DNA of 64,000 bases, from positions 372,001 through 436,000 of the forward strand of contig NZ_CANNGT010000001.1 in NCBI RefSeq assembly GCF_947504225.1, written 5' to 3'. This DNA comes from Brumimicrobium ulvae (GTDB taxonomy: Bacteria; Bacteroidota; Bacteroidia; Flavobacteriales_D; Crocinitomicaceae). The position numbers and the translations under genes were made by a program. The number at the start of each line of letters is the position of its first letter. The first letter of the stretch is position 1. Under the pieces are notes generated by a model. The model saw only the letters and a list, made by a program, of their open reading frames with translations. It searched no databases and was not told the origin of the DNA. Of the stretch, positions 43,186-51,860 are shown in pieces.

Positions 43186-44226
43186 ATGGATAGATTAAAA
43201 ACAATCAAGACGTTTTCAATTTTAGGGAATAGCATGAAGAAGTGGGGAGCTAAAGCAGATCGCGAAGCTTTTAATCCATTTGTAGCAGGAGAGTTTTATG
43301 ACAGAATGCAAACCGCCATTTTAGGAGCAAAAGCTCATAATGGTTGGTTTTCTGAGGCCTCTATTCGTGAAAGTTTAACTCAGATTGGAGAAAGTTTGTC
43401 TGAAGAAAATTTATCTGCATGGGTGGAACGTTATCCTTTAGTGAAAAAACCAAAATCTGTTGGATTAATTCTTGCCGGAAATATTCCTATGGTCGGTTTT
43501 CATGATGTCCTTTCGACTATTTTTTCGGGCAATAAGGCCAGTATCAAATTATCGCGTGATGATAAGATTTTAATTCCTTTACTATTAGAAATTGTTGTTG
43601 CACTTCAACCTGAATTAGAAAATCAAATAGATTTAGTGGATAAGTTGAACAGCGCAGAAGCCGTTATTGCAACAGGAAGTGATAATACAGCACGGTATTT
43701 TGAAAAGTATTTTGGACATCTACCTAGAGTCATTCGAAAAAACAGAACCTCTGTCGCTTTAATAGACGGCACAGAATCTCCTGAAGAATTAAAAGAATTG
43801 GGAAAAGATATTTTCTCCTATTATGGTCTAGGCTGTCGTAATGTTTCTCATTTGCTATTGCCAAAAGGGTATGATTTAAACAATATATTTGGCGCAATTG
43901 TAGATTATGGAGAGGTCATAAATCACAACAAATACTGTAACAATTACGATTATTATAAAGCCATATTTTTGATGAATCAGGAGAAAATCATTGAAAATGG
44001 ATTTCTATTGACAAGAGAAACAGAAGAGTTATTTGCTCCAGTAGCTATGTTGCATTACCACTTTTATGAAAATAAAGAGGAAGCAAAAGCGTATTTAAAA
44101 AAGAATGAAGAAAAAATTCAAGCCATAATTGGTAAAGAATACATTCCATTTGGAGCAGCACAAGCACCTGCACTTGATGATTATGCTGATGGAGTAGATA
44201 CAATGAAATTCTTAACGAGCCTATAG
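43186..44226 (+). CDS. LuxC-like acyl-CoA reductase family protein
   Basis: The 346-residue product has the LuxC/aldehyde-dehydrogenase-like core: VGLILAGNIPMVGFHDVLS, AVIATGSDNTARYF, and the catalytic-cysteine region YYGLGCRNVSHLLLP. LuxC enzymes reduce activated fatty acids to aldehydes. Members in this phylum are usually solitary, next to a ferredoxin and without lux genes, and their real substrate is not known. A purine-rich GGAGA precedes the start, which is unusual here. It is divergent from the ferredoxin gene. Confidence 0.88.
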   Translation: MDRLKTIKTFSILGNSMKKWGAKADREAFNPFVAGEFYDRMQTAILGAKAHNGWFSEASIRESLTQIGESLSEENLSAWVERYPLVKKPKSVGLILAGNIPMVGFHDVLSTIFSGNKASIKLSRDDKILIPLLLEIVVALQPELENQIDLVDKLNSAEAVIATGSDNTARYFEKYFGHLPRVIRKNRTSVALIDGTESPEELKELGKDIFSYYGLGCRNVSHLLLPKGYDLNNIFGAIVDYGEVINHNKYCNNYDYYKAIFLMNQEKIIENGFLLTRETEELFAPVAMLHYHFYENKEEAKAYLKKNEEKIQAIIGKEYIPFGAAQAPALDDYADGVDTMKFLTSL

Positions 44227-44298
44227 CCTCGGACTAAAAAAAAGAGGAGGTGGGCATAAAATTTCCTCAATAATGTCATTTCACTATTGCAGGAGTAT

Positions 44299-44306
44299 TA
44301 TATTTG
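44299..44306 (+). promoter_or_regulatory. TATATTTG promoter box for fabG
   Basis: TATATTTG fits TAnnTTTG and ends 22 nt before the chosen fabG ATG. Confidence 0.6.
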
Positions 44307-44328
44307 TTAGAAATTGAAAAACACAGCA

Positions 44329-45075
44329 ATGAAGTTATTAGAAGATAAAGTAGTATTGATTACAGGTGCCTCAAGAGGTATCGGAAAAGCAATTGCAGAA
44401 CGTTGCGTTGCAGAAGGAGCAAAAGTAGCTTTTACCTATTTATCATCAGAAGAAAAAGCCAATGCCTTAATCGCAGAACTCACAAAAGATGGTGGAGTAG
44501 TGAAAGGATTCAAATCGAATGCAGCAGAATTTGATGCTGCACAAACTTTGGTGGAGGATGTAGTAAAAGAATTTGGAACTGTTGATGTACTGGTTAATAA
44601 TGCTGGAATTACGCGCGATAATTTGTTGATGCGTATGACCGAAGAAATGTGGGATGAGGTAATCAATACCAATTTGAAATCTGCATTTAACTTAACGAAA
44701 GCTGTTCAGCGTCCAATGTTGAAAGCCAGAAAAGGTTCGATTATCAATATGTCGTCAGTTGTTGGTGTTTCAGGAAACGCTGGTCAATCAAATTACGCTG
44801 CATCTAAAGCGGGGATGATTGGATTTACAAAATCAATTGCTCAAGAATTAGGTTCACGTAGTATCCGTTGCAATGCTATTGCTCCTGGATTTATCGAAAC
44901 TGAAATGACAGAAGTATTGGATGAAAAAGTGGTTGCAGAATGGAGAAATAGTATCCCCTTAAAACGTGGTGGTTCTCCAGAAGATGTTGCAAATGCAGTT
45001 GTTTTCTTAGGTTCTGATATGTCTACATACATTACCGGACAGACTTTAAACGTGTGTGGAGGTATGCTGATGTAA
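44329..45075 (+). CDS. fabG: 3-oxoacyl-ACP reductase FabG
   Basis: The ATG at 44329 gives 248 residues (MKLLEDKVVLITGASRGIGK); a TTG five codons earlier would be too close to the promoter box. SDR features are all present: NAD(P) motif TGASRGIG, NNAG, catalytic Ser in NMSSVVG, YxxxK in YAASKAG, and the FabG-type end FLGSDMSTYITGQTLNVCGG. It reduces beta-ketoacyl-ACP in fatty-acid synthesis. Single-gene unit. Confidence 0.95.
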   Translation: MKLLEDKVVLITGASRGIGKAIAERCVAEGAKVAFTYLSSEEKANALIAELTKDGGVVKGFKSNAAEFDAAQTLVEDVVKEFGTVDVLVNNAGITRDNLLMRMTEEMWDEVINTNLKSAFNLTKAVQRPMLKARKGSIINMSSVVGVSGNAGQSNYAASKAGMIGFTKSIAQELGSRSIRCNAIAPGFIETEMTEVLDEKVVAEWRNSIPLKRGGSPEDVANAVVFLGSDMSTYITGQTLNVCGGMLM

Positions 45076-45192
45076 TCAGTAAAATCTACTGTTCCTTTAG
45101 TGCTGTATGTTGGTTTTTATTAATTAATTTTCAACATTTAAAATAAACTAAAATATACTGCGTTTATATATCAAACTCAAATATAAATGCTT

Positions 45193-45342
45193 ATGGCAAA
45201 CAGTTACTCAAAAACAGCTCCGGGGATGGTGGAGGATAAACAAGAGCCATCGAAAACTACACTTCAATTCATTCTGAATTATTCAAAGAGTATTGAAGTG
45301 AAAAAATCGAAAAAAGAATCAGTGATGATTCATTTAAATTAA
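45193..45342 (+). CDS. Small 49-residue protein, possibly conserved in Flavobacteriales
   Basis: A frame of 49 codons begins MANSYSKTAPGMVEDKQEPS and ends KKESVMIHLN; an ATG six bases earlier would add two residues. The pattern PGM..D..QEPSKTTLQFILNYSKS is one I recall from short unnamed proteins of flavobacteria. It has no membrane span; the C-terminal half is basic. It is flanked by fabG (plus) and a clear terminator, so it looks like a real independent gene. No function known. Confidence 0.65.
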   Translation: MANSYSKTAPGMVEDKQEPSKTTLQFILNYSKSIEVKKSKKESVMIHLN

Positions 45343-45348
45343 AAAAAG

Positions 45349-45378
45349 AAACTGGGATTGAAAAATTCCAGTTTTTTT
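45349..45378 (+). terminator. Terminator after 49-residue gene
   Basis: AAACTGGGATT at 45349-45359 pairs with AATTCCAGTTT at 45364-45374 (one G-U pair), followed by seven T. It starts 7 nt after the small gene's stop. Confidence 0.85.
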
Positions 45379-45428
45379 GATTTAACCATATTGTGATTTT
45401 GCGTAAGGGCTGTAATTGTAGAGGAAGT

Positions 45429-45710
45429 TTAATCCTCCTTTATGAATGAGGTGAAGTCAGACCAATCCTCAATTCTAAAAGCTCGAATATCTCTAACCGA
45501 ACTCTTAAACCAATCAATATTTTTTAATGCGTTTACTGCACGCAATAAATTGGCCATGTTATTATTAGTAGATAGATAAACACTGCCTTGGCCTCTATAA
45601 AATCCAAACTTCTCTAAAACTGTTGCGATTTCATAATAGGCATTATTATAAACTTCACCGTAATGAGTTTTTAGATCAGAAATAAGCATGTCAAAACTGA
45701 TAGCAAACAT
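45429..45710 (-). CDS. vapD: VapD family ribonuclease toxin
   Basis: The 93-residue product matches VapD throughout: [50 protein letters not shown] and the signature [19 protein letters not shown]. VapD proteins have a Cas2-like fold and cleave RNA; in Haemophilus they act as toxin with an antitoxin VapX. A 62-codon gene ends 2 nt upstream, in the position of an antitoxin. The complete length and conserved residues suggest an active gene. Confidence 0.92.
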   Translation of the reverse strand: MFAISFDMLISDLKTHYGEVYNNAYYEIATVLEKFGFYRGQGSVYLSTNNNMANLLRAVNALKNIDWFKSSVRDIRAFRIEDWSDFTSFIKED

Positions 45711-45712
45711 TC

Positions 45713-45901
45713 TTATTTCTTTTTAAAGTACTTCTTTTCACCAAAGAAAATTCTCCCATGCTCATCTTTGATTGCAATTTCATCTCCTAAAAAAGGATTC
45801 TTGAAAATCTTGATGATAACCCCTTCAATCCAATCTTCTAAACCGCTTAATGAAGGACTGACTTTTGCTCTTTCTTCTATTTTAAAACCTTCTTCTTTCA
45901 T
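45713..45901 (-). CDS. Small protein upstream of vapD, candidate antitoxin
   Basis: The 62-residue product ([20 protein letters not shown], ending EKKYFKKK) ends 2 nt before vapD, so both are in one operon. The body looks like a small beta-barrel ([15 protein letters not shown], then [13 protein letters not shown]). It has no DNA-binding helix pair and does not resemble VapX closely enough for me to name it. By position and size it is the likely VapD antitoxin; that is inference. Confidence 0.65.
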   Translation of the reverse strand: MKEEGFKIEERAKVSPSLSGLEDWIEGVIIKIFKNPFLGDEIAIKDEHGRIFFGEKKYFKKK

Positions 45902-46065
45902 CTTTTTATATGCATTATATAAGCAAAGTTAAAGGAAAAAAACTGAATTATAAAATATTACTTTTTGAAAAAGAAACAGCAGTGATTTGGAGAGTCTCAG
46001 TCACCTGTTTTGACTTCTCAATACTCCCTACTCACACTCTCTACTGTAAAGCGCAAGCTTTATTT

Positions 46066-48132
46066 CTATCCTAACCAAACAAAAGTCAACCATGAAGCCA
46101 AATACGCAATCCCAGTAAAGACTAAAAATTGTATTCCTGCAACACCCCAACTTCCAGTTTCTTGTTTAACAATTGCAATGGTGCTCATACACTGTAAAGC
46201 AAAAACATAGAAAATCAACAAGGAGAATGCTGTTGCATAAGAGAACTTAATTGCTCGAAGTCCTTTTTCGTTTTCTTCTCCTCCTTCAACACTGTATATG
46301 GTTGACATTGTACCAACGAAAACTTCACGTGCTGCAAAAGAAGCTACAATTGCAATTCCGATTTTCCAATCAAATCCTAAAGGTTGAATTACGGGCTCGA
46401 TGGTTTTTCCCATGATTCCCAAGTAAGAGTTCTCTAATTTCTCACTGCTCATCTGAGTGTACAATGAATCAGCGTAAACTTCATTTTCTGCAATTAAAGT
46501 CGTGTACTTCTCATCAATTTGTTCGAATCGATCTCCTGGCCCAAAGTAGGACAAGACCCATAATATGATTGAGGCAATCAAAATCACTTTACCCGCTTGA
46601 AGAACAAATATTTTCCCTTTATTGATGGCCGCATTAAGGGCATTTCTAAGGCTAGGAATTTTATAGTTGGGCAATTCCAGAATAAAACTTCCATCACTTT
46701 TTCTTTTCGAAAATAGATTGATGACCATGGCTACCAATAAAGCTACACCAAAACCAAGCAAATACAATCCCATCATGTATAAACCTTGCACACTGATAAA
46801 ACCAAACAGGTATTCATTTGGAGCAATAAAGGAAACCAAGAAGACATATACAGGTAATCTTGCAGAACAAGACATCAATGGGATGATGAAAATAGTAATG
46901 AACCGTTCTCTTTTGTTTTCTATGGAACGTGCAGCCATAATTGCAGGAATCGAACAAGCAAAACCACCAACAAGAGGAATTACCGACTTTCCATTCATAC
47001 CAAAGCGCTTTAATAGTCCATCCGTCATAAAGCTCACCCGAGAAAGATAACCCGTATCCTCGAGCAAGGCAATCAATGCGAAAAGAATCATGATTTGCGG
47101 AACAAAGACCAAAACCCCCGCTAGACCTGCAAAAATTCCATCGGCAATAAAGTCTGCAAACCAAGAGTCGGGAAGGAGGTGACCAACCCATGCTCCTAAA
47201 TCAACGATACTGTCGTTGATGAAATCCATAGGATAAGATGCAAAAGTAAAAATGGCTTGAAAGAGTAGAAAGAAGACCGCTAAGAAAATCAAGAATCCCC
47301 AAAAAGGATGGGTCACATACTGATCAATTTTATCAGTGACTGTGCTTTGCTTTTTATGCGTCTTTTTGATGTAAAAAGTTGTACTTATTTTATTGACTGT
47401 CGATACACGATCACTAATTTCTAAAATTTCTTCTTTCAGCGGTTCAAAATTCTTCTTTTCAATAATTGCCTTTAATTCGATCAATCCTTTTTCATCCAGT
47501 AAAGATTGTGCATTGTTGATTTGTTTAAACAACATATAAGGCGTTGTTGATTCAAATAAATGCTTTGCCTCAGCAAGTATGTTCTCGTATTTTTCTTTAT
47601 TGAAAAGTGATTTAGTTGAAGGTTTTATTTCAGTCGTTGCTAATTCTAACAATTCCTTAATTCCTTTGTTTTTACGTGCTGAAATAGCCGTTGTAGGTAC
47701 ATCGAAATAGTCAGAAATAGCTCTTATTTTTAATTGATCTCCAGACTTCTCCACGATATCCACCATGTTAATCGCCATGATTGTAGGAATTCCCATTTCA
47801 ATCACTTGAGAGGCTAAAAATAAATTTCGGGGAAGATTTGTCCCATCAACAACAAGAATGACTAAATCGGGAAAAGCTGCAGACTTAGGATTTAATAGGA
47901 TGTCTTGAACCACTTTCTCATCCTCGCTTTTTGAAGATAAGCTGTAAGTTCCTGGTAAGTCTATTAGTTCACATAACTCCTGGTTGGGTAACTTAATTGT
48001 TCCAGAACGTTTGTCAACAGTAACCCCTGGATAGTTACCTACCTTTTGATTTAACCCCGTTAGTTGATTAAATAAAGAGGTTTTTCCCGAGTTGGGGTTT
48101 CCAACCAATGCTATTTTCTTCTTGTTTCCCAT
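46066..48132 (-). CDS. feoB: Ferrous iron transport protein FeoB
   Basis: The ATG at 48132 (MGNKKKIALVGNPNSGKTSL) gives 688 residues; the longer frame adds 13 without homology. The N-terminal G domain has GNPNSGKTSLFNQLTG, DLPGTYSL and NMVD. The membrane part has two gate repeats, with FVPQIMILFALIALLEDTGYL and GMNGKSVIPLVGGFACSIPA. It imports Fe2+ with GTP hydrolysis. No feoA is next to it. It is divergent from wecB. Confidence 0.95.
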   Translation of the reverse strand: MGNKKKIALVGNPNSGKTSLFNQLTGLNQKVGNYPGVTVDKRSGTIKLPNQELCELIDLPGTYSLSSKSEDEKVVQDILLNPKSAAFPDLVILVVDGTNLPRNLFLASQVIEMGIPTIMAINMVDIVEKSGDQLKIRAISDYFDVPTTAISARKNKGIKELLELATTEIKPSTKSLFNKEKYENILAEAKHLFESTTPYMLFKQINNAQSLLDEKGLIELKAIIEKKNFEPLKEEILEISDRVSTVNKISTTFYIKKTHKKQSTVTDKIDQYVTHPFWGFLIFLAVFFLLFQAIFTFASYPMDFINDSIVDLGAWVGHLLPDSWFADFIADGIFAGLAGVLVFVPQIMILFALIALLEDTGYLSRVSFMTDGLLKRFGMNGKSVIPLVGGFACSIPAIMAARSIENKRERFITIFIIPLMSCSARLPVYVFLVSFIAPNEYLFGFISVQGLYMMGLYLLGFGVALLVAMVINLFSKRKSDGSFILELPNYKIPSLRNALNAAINKGKIFVLQAGKVILIASIILWVLSYFGPGDRFEQIDEKYTTLIAENEVYADSLYTQMSSEKLENSYLGIMGKTIEPVIQPLGFDWKIGIAIVASFAAREVFVGTMSTIYSVEGGEENEKGLRAIKFSYATAFSLLIFYVFALQCMSTIAIVKQETGSWGVAGIQFLVFTGIAYLASWLTFVWLG

Positions 48133-48265
48133 GAATGTGCAAAAATGCCAAAAAATGTTTGGTTTATTCATACCGTCTATTTGGTATTTCTAATGATTCT
48201 TTTCGTTTGAACTTTTGGAGAGAGATTCCTACAAATTGTTTATTTTCGTTTTTCAAATTGCATTC

Positions 48266-49420
48266 ATGAAAAAAATCATCACCATTATTGGCGCTCGTCC
48301 ACAGATTATAAAATCAGCAGCCCTGTCTAGGGCAATCAAAACTAAGTATGCAGATCAACTGATAGAGGTTTTAGTGCATACCGGACAGCATTATGACGAG
48401 CAAATGTCAGAGGTGTTTTTCACTGAATTGGGTTTGTCAAAGCCAGATTACAATCTGAATATTGGTTCTGGATCTCACGGGTCGCAAACAGCTGAGATGA
48501 TAAAAGGATTAGAGGATTTATTTCTAAAGGAAAAGCCAGATGCAATTGTGGTCTACGGTGATACGAATTCAACTTTGGCAGGAGCAATTGCTGGTTCCAA
48601 AATGGGGGTTCCAATTGTGCATATCGAAGCAGGATTAAGAAGTTTCAATAAATCTATGCCTGAAGAAATTAATCGCATTATGTGTGATCATGTTTCGACC
48701 TTGCTTTTTTCTCCTACAGCAACTGGAGTAAGACATTTAAAAAACGAAGGATTTAAACTAGATAATGTAGCACCCTATACTGCTGACAACCCAAAAGTCT
48801 ACCACAGTGGTGATGTTATGTACGATAATAGTCTTTATTTTTCTGATATTGCAGCTGAGAATTTAACAACGCATCAGGAGTTAGACTTACATCACAAACC
48901 TTATTTCTTAGCCACCGTTCACCGAGGTGCAAATACAGATGACCCGACCAAGCTACAAGCAATTTTTGAAGCGTTTTTAGAAATAACTGAGCTCTACCCA
49001 AACCATTTGATCGTACTGCCATTGCATCCACGTACACATAAGTGTATGGAAGAGCACTTTTCAGAGGAGTTTCACCAGAAAATTAAAGCATGTAAACAAT
49101 TTAAAATTATTCCACCAGTTTCCTTCTTGACGATTATTTCTTTAGAAAAGAATTGTCAACTTATTATTACCGACAGTGGAGGATTACAAAAAGAAGCTTA
49201 TTTCTTTAAAAAACCATGTGTAATCCTTCGTCCAGAAACTGAATGGGTTGAAATTGTAGAGCAAGGTGTAGCTGTCATCGCTGATGCAGACCAAAACCGA
49301 ATTGTTAATGGAGTCCGTGCAATGCTTGACATGAAAGATGCAGAATTCCCGAGTCTATATGGCGATGGAAAAGCAGCTGAGTTTATCGCAGGGGAGATTG
49401 TGAAGTGTATCGAACGGTAG
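48266..49420 (+). CDS. wecB: UDP-N-acetylglucosamine 2-epimerase (non-hydrolysing)
   Basis: The ATG at 48266 gives 384 residues beginning MKKIITIIGARPQIIKSAAL; the longer frame begins at a TTG with an unrelated 17-residue lead. Motifs of the family are HTGQHYDEQMSEVFF, VYGDTNSTLAGA, HIEAGLRSFNKSMPEEINR and TDSGGLQKEAYF. It interconverts UDP-GlcNAc and UDP-ManNAc for surface polysaccharide. It leads a gene cluster with a polysaccharide deacetylase and a GSCFA protein. Confidence 0.95.
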   Translation: MKKIITIIGARPQIIKSAALSRAIKTKYADQLIEVLVHTGQHYDEQMSEVFFTELGLSKPDYNLNIGSGSHGSQTAEMIKGLEDLFLKEKPDAIVVYGDTNSTLAGAIAGSKMGVPIVHIEAGLRSFNKSMPEEINRIMCDHVSTLLFSPTATGVRHLKNEGFKLDNVAPYTADNPKVYHSGDVMYDNSLYFSDIAAENLTTHQELDLHHKPYFLATVHRGANTDDPTKLQAIFEAFLEITELYPNHLIVLPLHPRTHKCMEEHFSEEFHQKIKACKQFKIIPPVSFLTIISLEKNCQLIITDSGGLQKEAYFFKKPCVILRPETEWVEIVEQGVAVIADADQNRIVNGVRAMLDMKDAEFPSLYGDGKAAEFIAGEIVKCIER

Positions 49421-49507
49421 GTTGGCACGCTATGATTTTTAAAGGATTATGTGTTATTTTTAACGTTTAGCGTATTACCTCAAACAAAAATTAAGTAGAT
49501 TAGCATT

Positions 49508-50794
49508 ATGCTCACAATATATTCCGACCAAATATCATATCGCTTAAGTTATACTTTGTCGCTTGTCTTTGATGAAAGAAAGGTCGACTATCAGTTAGTG
49601 TATGATGAGGAAAGTTTTAAAAAAGCGCCTTTGCCAAAGTTAGCCTACTCTGAAGATCTAGCCTTTTCAGAAGACGCTAAGATTTATCCATCAACTTTGC
49701 TTTATGAAGACGATATCGTTAAGCATATTGTCCTTAAAGCCGAATGGAATAAAAATGAAGTGTTGAGTTTTGATGGTGTGCCAGATATTTTGGCCAGTAT
49801 CTTTTATGTCGCTTCATTATATGATGATTATCTTCAAGAAGAAACCGATCAACACGATAGAAACATTGGTGCGAAATCATTGCTTTTTGAAATGAAGTGG
49901 CTCGATAAACTGATTGTTGAGCGCTGGTCAGAACAATTTATTGCATTTATAGAAACACAAACGGCTTGTGTTTTGAACGCACAGAAAATTCCTTTTAATG
50001 TGATTCCAACTTTCGATATTGATAATACCTATGCTTATCGATTGAAAAAAGGATGGAGAAAATTCATGAGTACGACAAAGGATTTTATTAAAAACGACAA
50101 AAAGCGAATAAAAGAACGGAAAGAGGTTTTGGCGGGCAGAAAAAAAGACCCCTATGATACTTTCGATCAAATTGAAGCTATTGCAAAACGTGGATTTAAT
50201 GTTAAAGTGTTTTGGTTGCTGGGGGATTATGGAACTTACGATAGAAATGTCGATTACAAAAACCTTCACCACCGTAGATTGATTTATGAAGTCGACCAGT
50301 TTGCCCACGTTGGACTACATCCGAGTTATCGTTCTAACCAATCTAAGTCAAGCTTAAAGGAAGAAAAATTACGTCTAGAAGAAATTCTCGATCGCGAGGT
50401 AGTTCATACCCGACAACATTTTTTGAAGGTCAAGTTGCCCATTACATATATTGATTTAGAAAGGGTGGGGTTTACGGATGACTACTCTTTGGCCTATGCC
50501 GATCAGTTAGGATTTCGTGCTGGTCTTGCTCGACCGTTTATGTGGTTCAATTTAATAGAAAATCGAGTTTCAAGTTTAAAGCTACATCCCATTTCTTATA
50601 TGGATGGAACATTGAATGAATACATGGGATTGACCATAGAAGAATCGGTAAGGACTGTTAAAAGTCTCAAAAAGGAAGTTCAAACTTATGGCGGAAATTT
50701 TGTTGCACTTTGGCACAATGAAACAATTGGAGATTATGGTAAATGGGAAGGGTGGAGTAGAGTGTTGGAAGAAACCTTATCAGAAAACGCATAA
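49508..50794 (+). CDS. Polysaccharide deacetylase family protein
   Basis: The 428-residue product has an N-terminal domain of about 150 residues (LSYTLSLVFDERKVDYQLV, the DUF7033-like start) and a deacetylase-like core with the metal-site pattern NVIPTFDIDNTYAYRLKKG, AHVGLHPSYRSNQ (His pair) and VALWHNETIGDYGKW. These are the positions of NodB-type Asp-His-His metal sites, although the sequence is divergent. It likely removes acetyl groups from a surface glycan, consistent with wecB 87 nt upstream. The GSCFA gene follows 3 nt later. Confidence 0.85.
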   Translation: MLTIYSDQISYRLSYTLSLVFDERKVDYQLVYDEESFKKAPLPKLAYSEDLAFSEDAKIYPSTLLYEDDIVKHIVLKAEWNKNEVLSFDGVPDILASIFYVASLYDDYLQEETDQHDRNIGAKSLLFEMKWLDKLIVERWSEQFIAFIETQTACVLNAQKIPFNVIPTFDIDNTYAYRLKKGWRKFMSTTKDFIKNDKKRIKERKEVLAGRKKDPYDTFDQIEAIAKRGFNVKVFWLLGDYGTYDRNVDYKNLHHRRLIYEVDQFAHVGLHPSYRSNQSKSSLKEEKLRLEEILDREVVHTRQHFLKVKLPITYIDLERVGFTDDYSLAYADQLGFRAGLARPFMWFNLIENRVSSLKLHPISYMDGTLNEYMGLTIEESVRTVKSLKKEVQTYGGNFVALWHNETIGDYGKWEGWSRVLEETLSENA

Positions 50795-50797
50795 GCC

Positions 50798-51736
50798 ATG
50801 CAAAAGACCAGAGTAAAAATTTCTGAAAATAAAATTGTTGATTATAAATCACAATATTCCTTTCTGGGAAGTTGTTTCTCAGAACATTTATCTTCGAAAA
50901 TGACACAAGCTGGATTTCCTGTTCAAGCGAATCCATTTGGAGTAGTTTTTAATCCAATTTCATTGGCCGAGATACTTTTGGTAAAGGATGAGGTCTTAAT
51001 GGATTCCGTGTTTGAACGACAAGGTGTTGCTTTGTCTTGGTTAGCCAATAGTACTTGCTTTGCATATAGTCAAGAAGAACTGCGTTCGAAACTAAAGGTT
51101 CTTCGTGATGACTTTCTAGATAATTTAAATCAGTCAAAAGTCCTCTTCGTAACTTTTGGAACAGCATGGGTGTATCATAAGAAATCCATTAACCACATTG
51201 TAGGAAATTGTCATAAAGCCGCCAAAAATGATTTTGAAAAGCGATTGCTTTCAGTTGAAGAGATTTCCAATAAATGGAGTAACGTCATTGAGAACCTAAA
51301 AGCTGAAAGCGATGTGAGAATTATCTTCACGGTAAGTCCAGTGCGCCACACCAAAGATGGATTGATAGAAAACTCACGCAGCAAAGCCGTTTTACTAAAT
51401 GCAGTTCACCAATTGAATGATCATTATGGCAACGTAGAATATTTTCCAGCATATGAATTAATGATGGATGAAATGCGTGATTATGCTTATTATTCAAAAG
51501 ACGGAGTTCATCCAAATGCAATAGCGGTAGATGAAATTTGGAATCGATTTAAAGAAACGTATTTCACAGCTGAAACAGAGAAGATATGTTTAGAATACGA
51601 TAAGATTCGAATGTTGTTTGAGCACCGTTCTTTACATCCTGAATCTAAAGCAGCAAAGCAATTTGAGGTGGATAGAACGGCGAAATTAACTGATTTTAAG
51701 AAACGGTATCCTGGTTTTAACCACAAAGGGCACTAA
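50798..51736 (+). CDS. GSCFA domain (SGNH hydrolase-like) protein
   Basis: The 312-residue product has the family's name motif in YSFLGSCFSEHLSSKMTQAG, then FGVVFNPISLAEIL, VTFGTAWVY, FTVSPVRHTKDG and the C-terminal YYSKDGVHPNAIAVDEIW block. GSCFA is an SGNH-like hydrolase fold with the nucleophile in GSCF(S). It probably acts on a surface glycan or lipid. It follows the deacetylase gene by 3 nt, so they are co-transcribed. Its last codons (HKGH, stop) lie in a 143-bp repeat element. Confidence 0.9.
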   Translation: MQKTRVKISENKIVDYKSQYSFLGSCFSEHLSSKMTQAGFPVQANPFGVVFNPISLAEILLVKDEVLMDSVFERQGVALSWLANSTCFAYSQEELRSKLKVLRDDFLDNLNQSKVLFVTFGTAWVYHKKSINHIVGNCHKAAKNDFEKRLLSVEEISNKWSNVIENLKAESDVRIIFTVSPVRHTKDGLIENSRSKAVLLNAVHQLNDHYGNVEYFPAYELMMDEMRDYAYYSKDGVHPNAIAVDEIWNRFKETYFTAETEKICLEYDKIRMLFEHRSLHPESKAAKQFEVDRTAKLTDFKKRYPGFNHKGH

Positions 51737-51860
51737 GAAGGCGCAAAGTTCGCAAAGGTGTAATACTCCTTTTCTTTCTCTTATCTCTGCGCATTTTCGC
51801 GTAACTTCTCTTGCTTTTCTCTGTGCATCTCCGTGAAAATCTCTGTGAACTTTGTGGTTA
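51718..51860. repeat. 143-bp intergenic element with terminal inverted repeats
   Basis: TAACCACAAAG at 51718-51728 is the exact reverse complement of CTTTGTGGTTA at 51850-51860. Between them are degenerate GCGCAAAG/CGCAAAG and TCTGTG/TCTCCGTG units. The left end encodes the last four residues and stop of the GSCFA gene; the right end gives the stop codon (TAA) of the convergent trmH gene. Similar CGCAAAG-type fragments lie around 4664-4777 and 6060-6110. Confidence 0.75.

Noticed and set aside
43186-44226. Bioluminescence or polyketide role for the LuxC-like gene
   Set aside because: No luxAB, luxD or luxE is near; the solitary gene beside a ferredoxin is common in this phylum.
45349-45374. 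Repeat-like AAACTGG/CCAGTTT considered as an attachment site
   Set aside because: It is a terminator: stem plus T-run directly after a small gene, and no integrase is near.
45429-45710. Cas2 protein
   Set aside because: VapD shares the Cas2 fold, but the [14 protein letters not shown] signature is VapD and there is no cas1 or array.
46667-47191. Frames overlapping feoB on both strands
   Set aside because: Shadows of feoB; no independent start signal or domain.
51718-51860. CRISPR-like repetition
   Set aside because: The short units are unequal, unspaced and inverted rather than direct; no cas gene is in the window.
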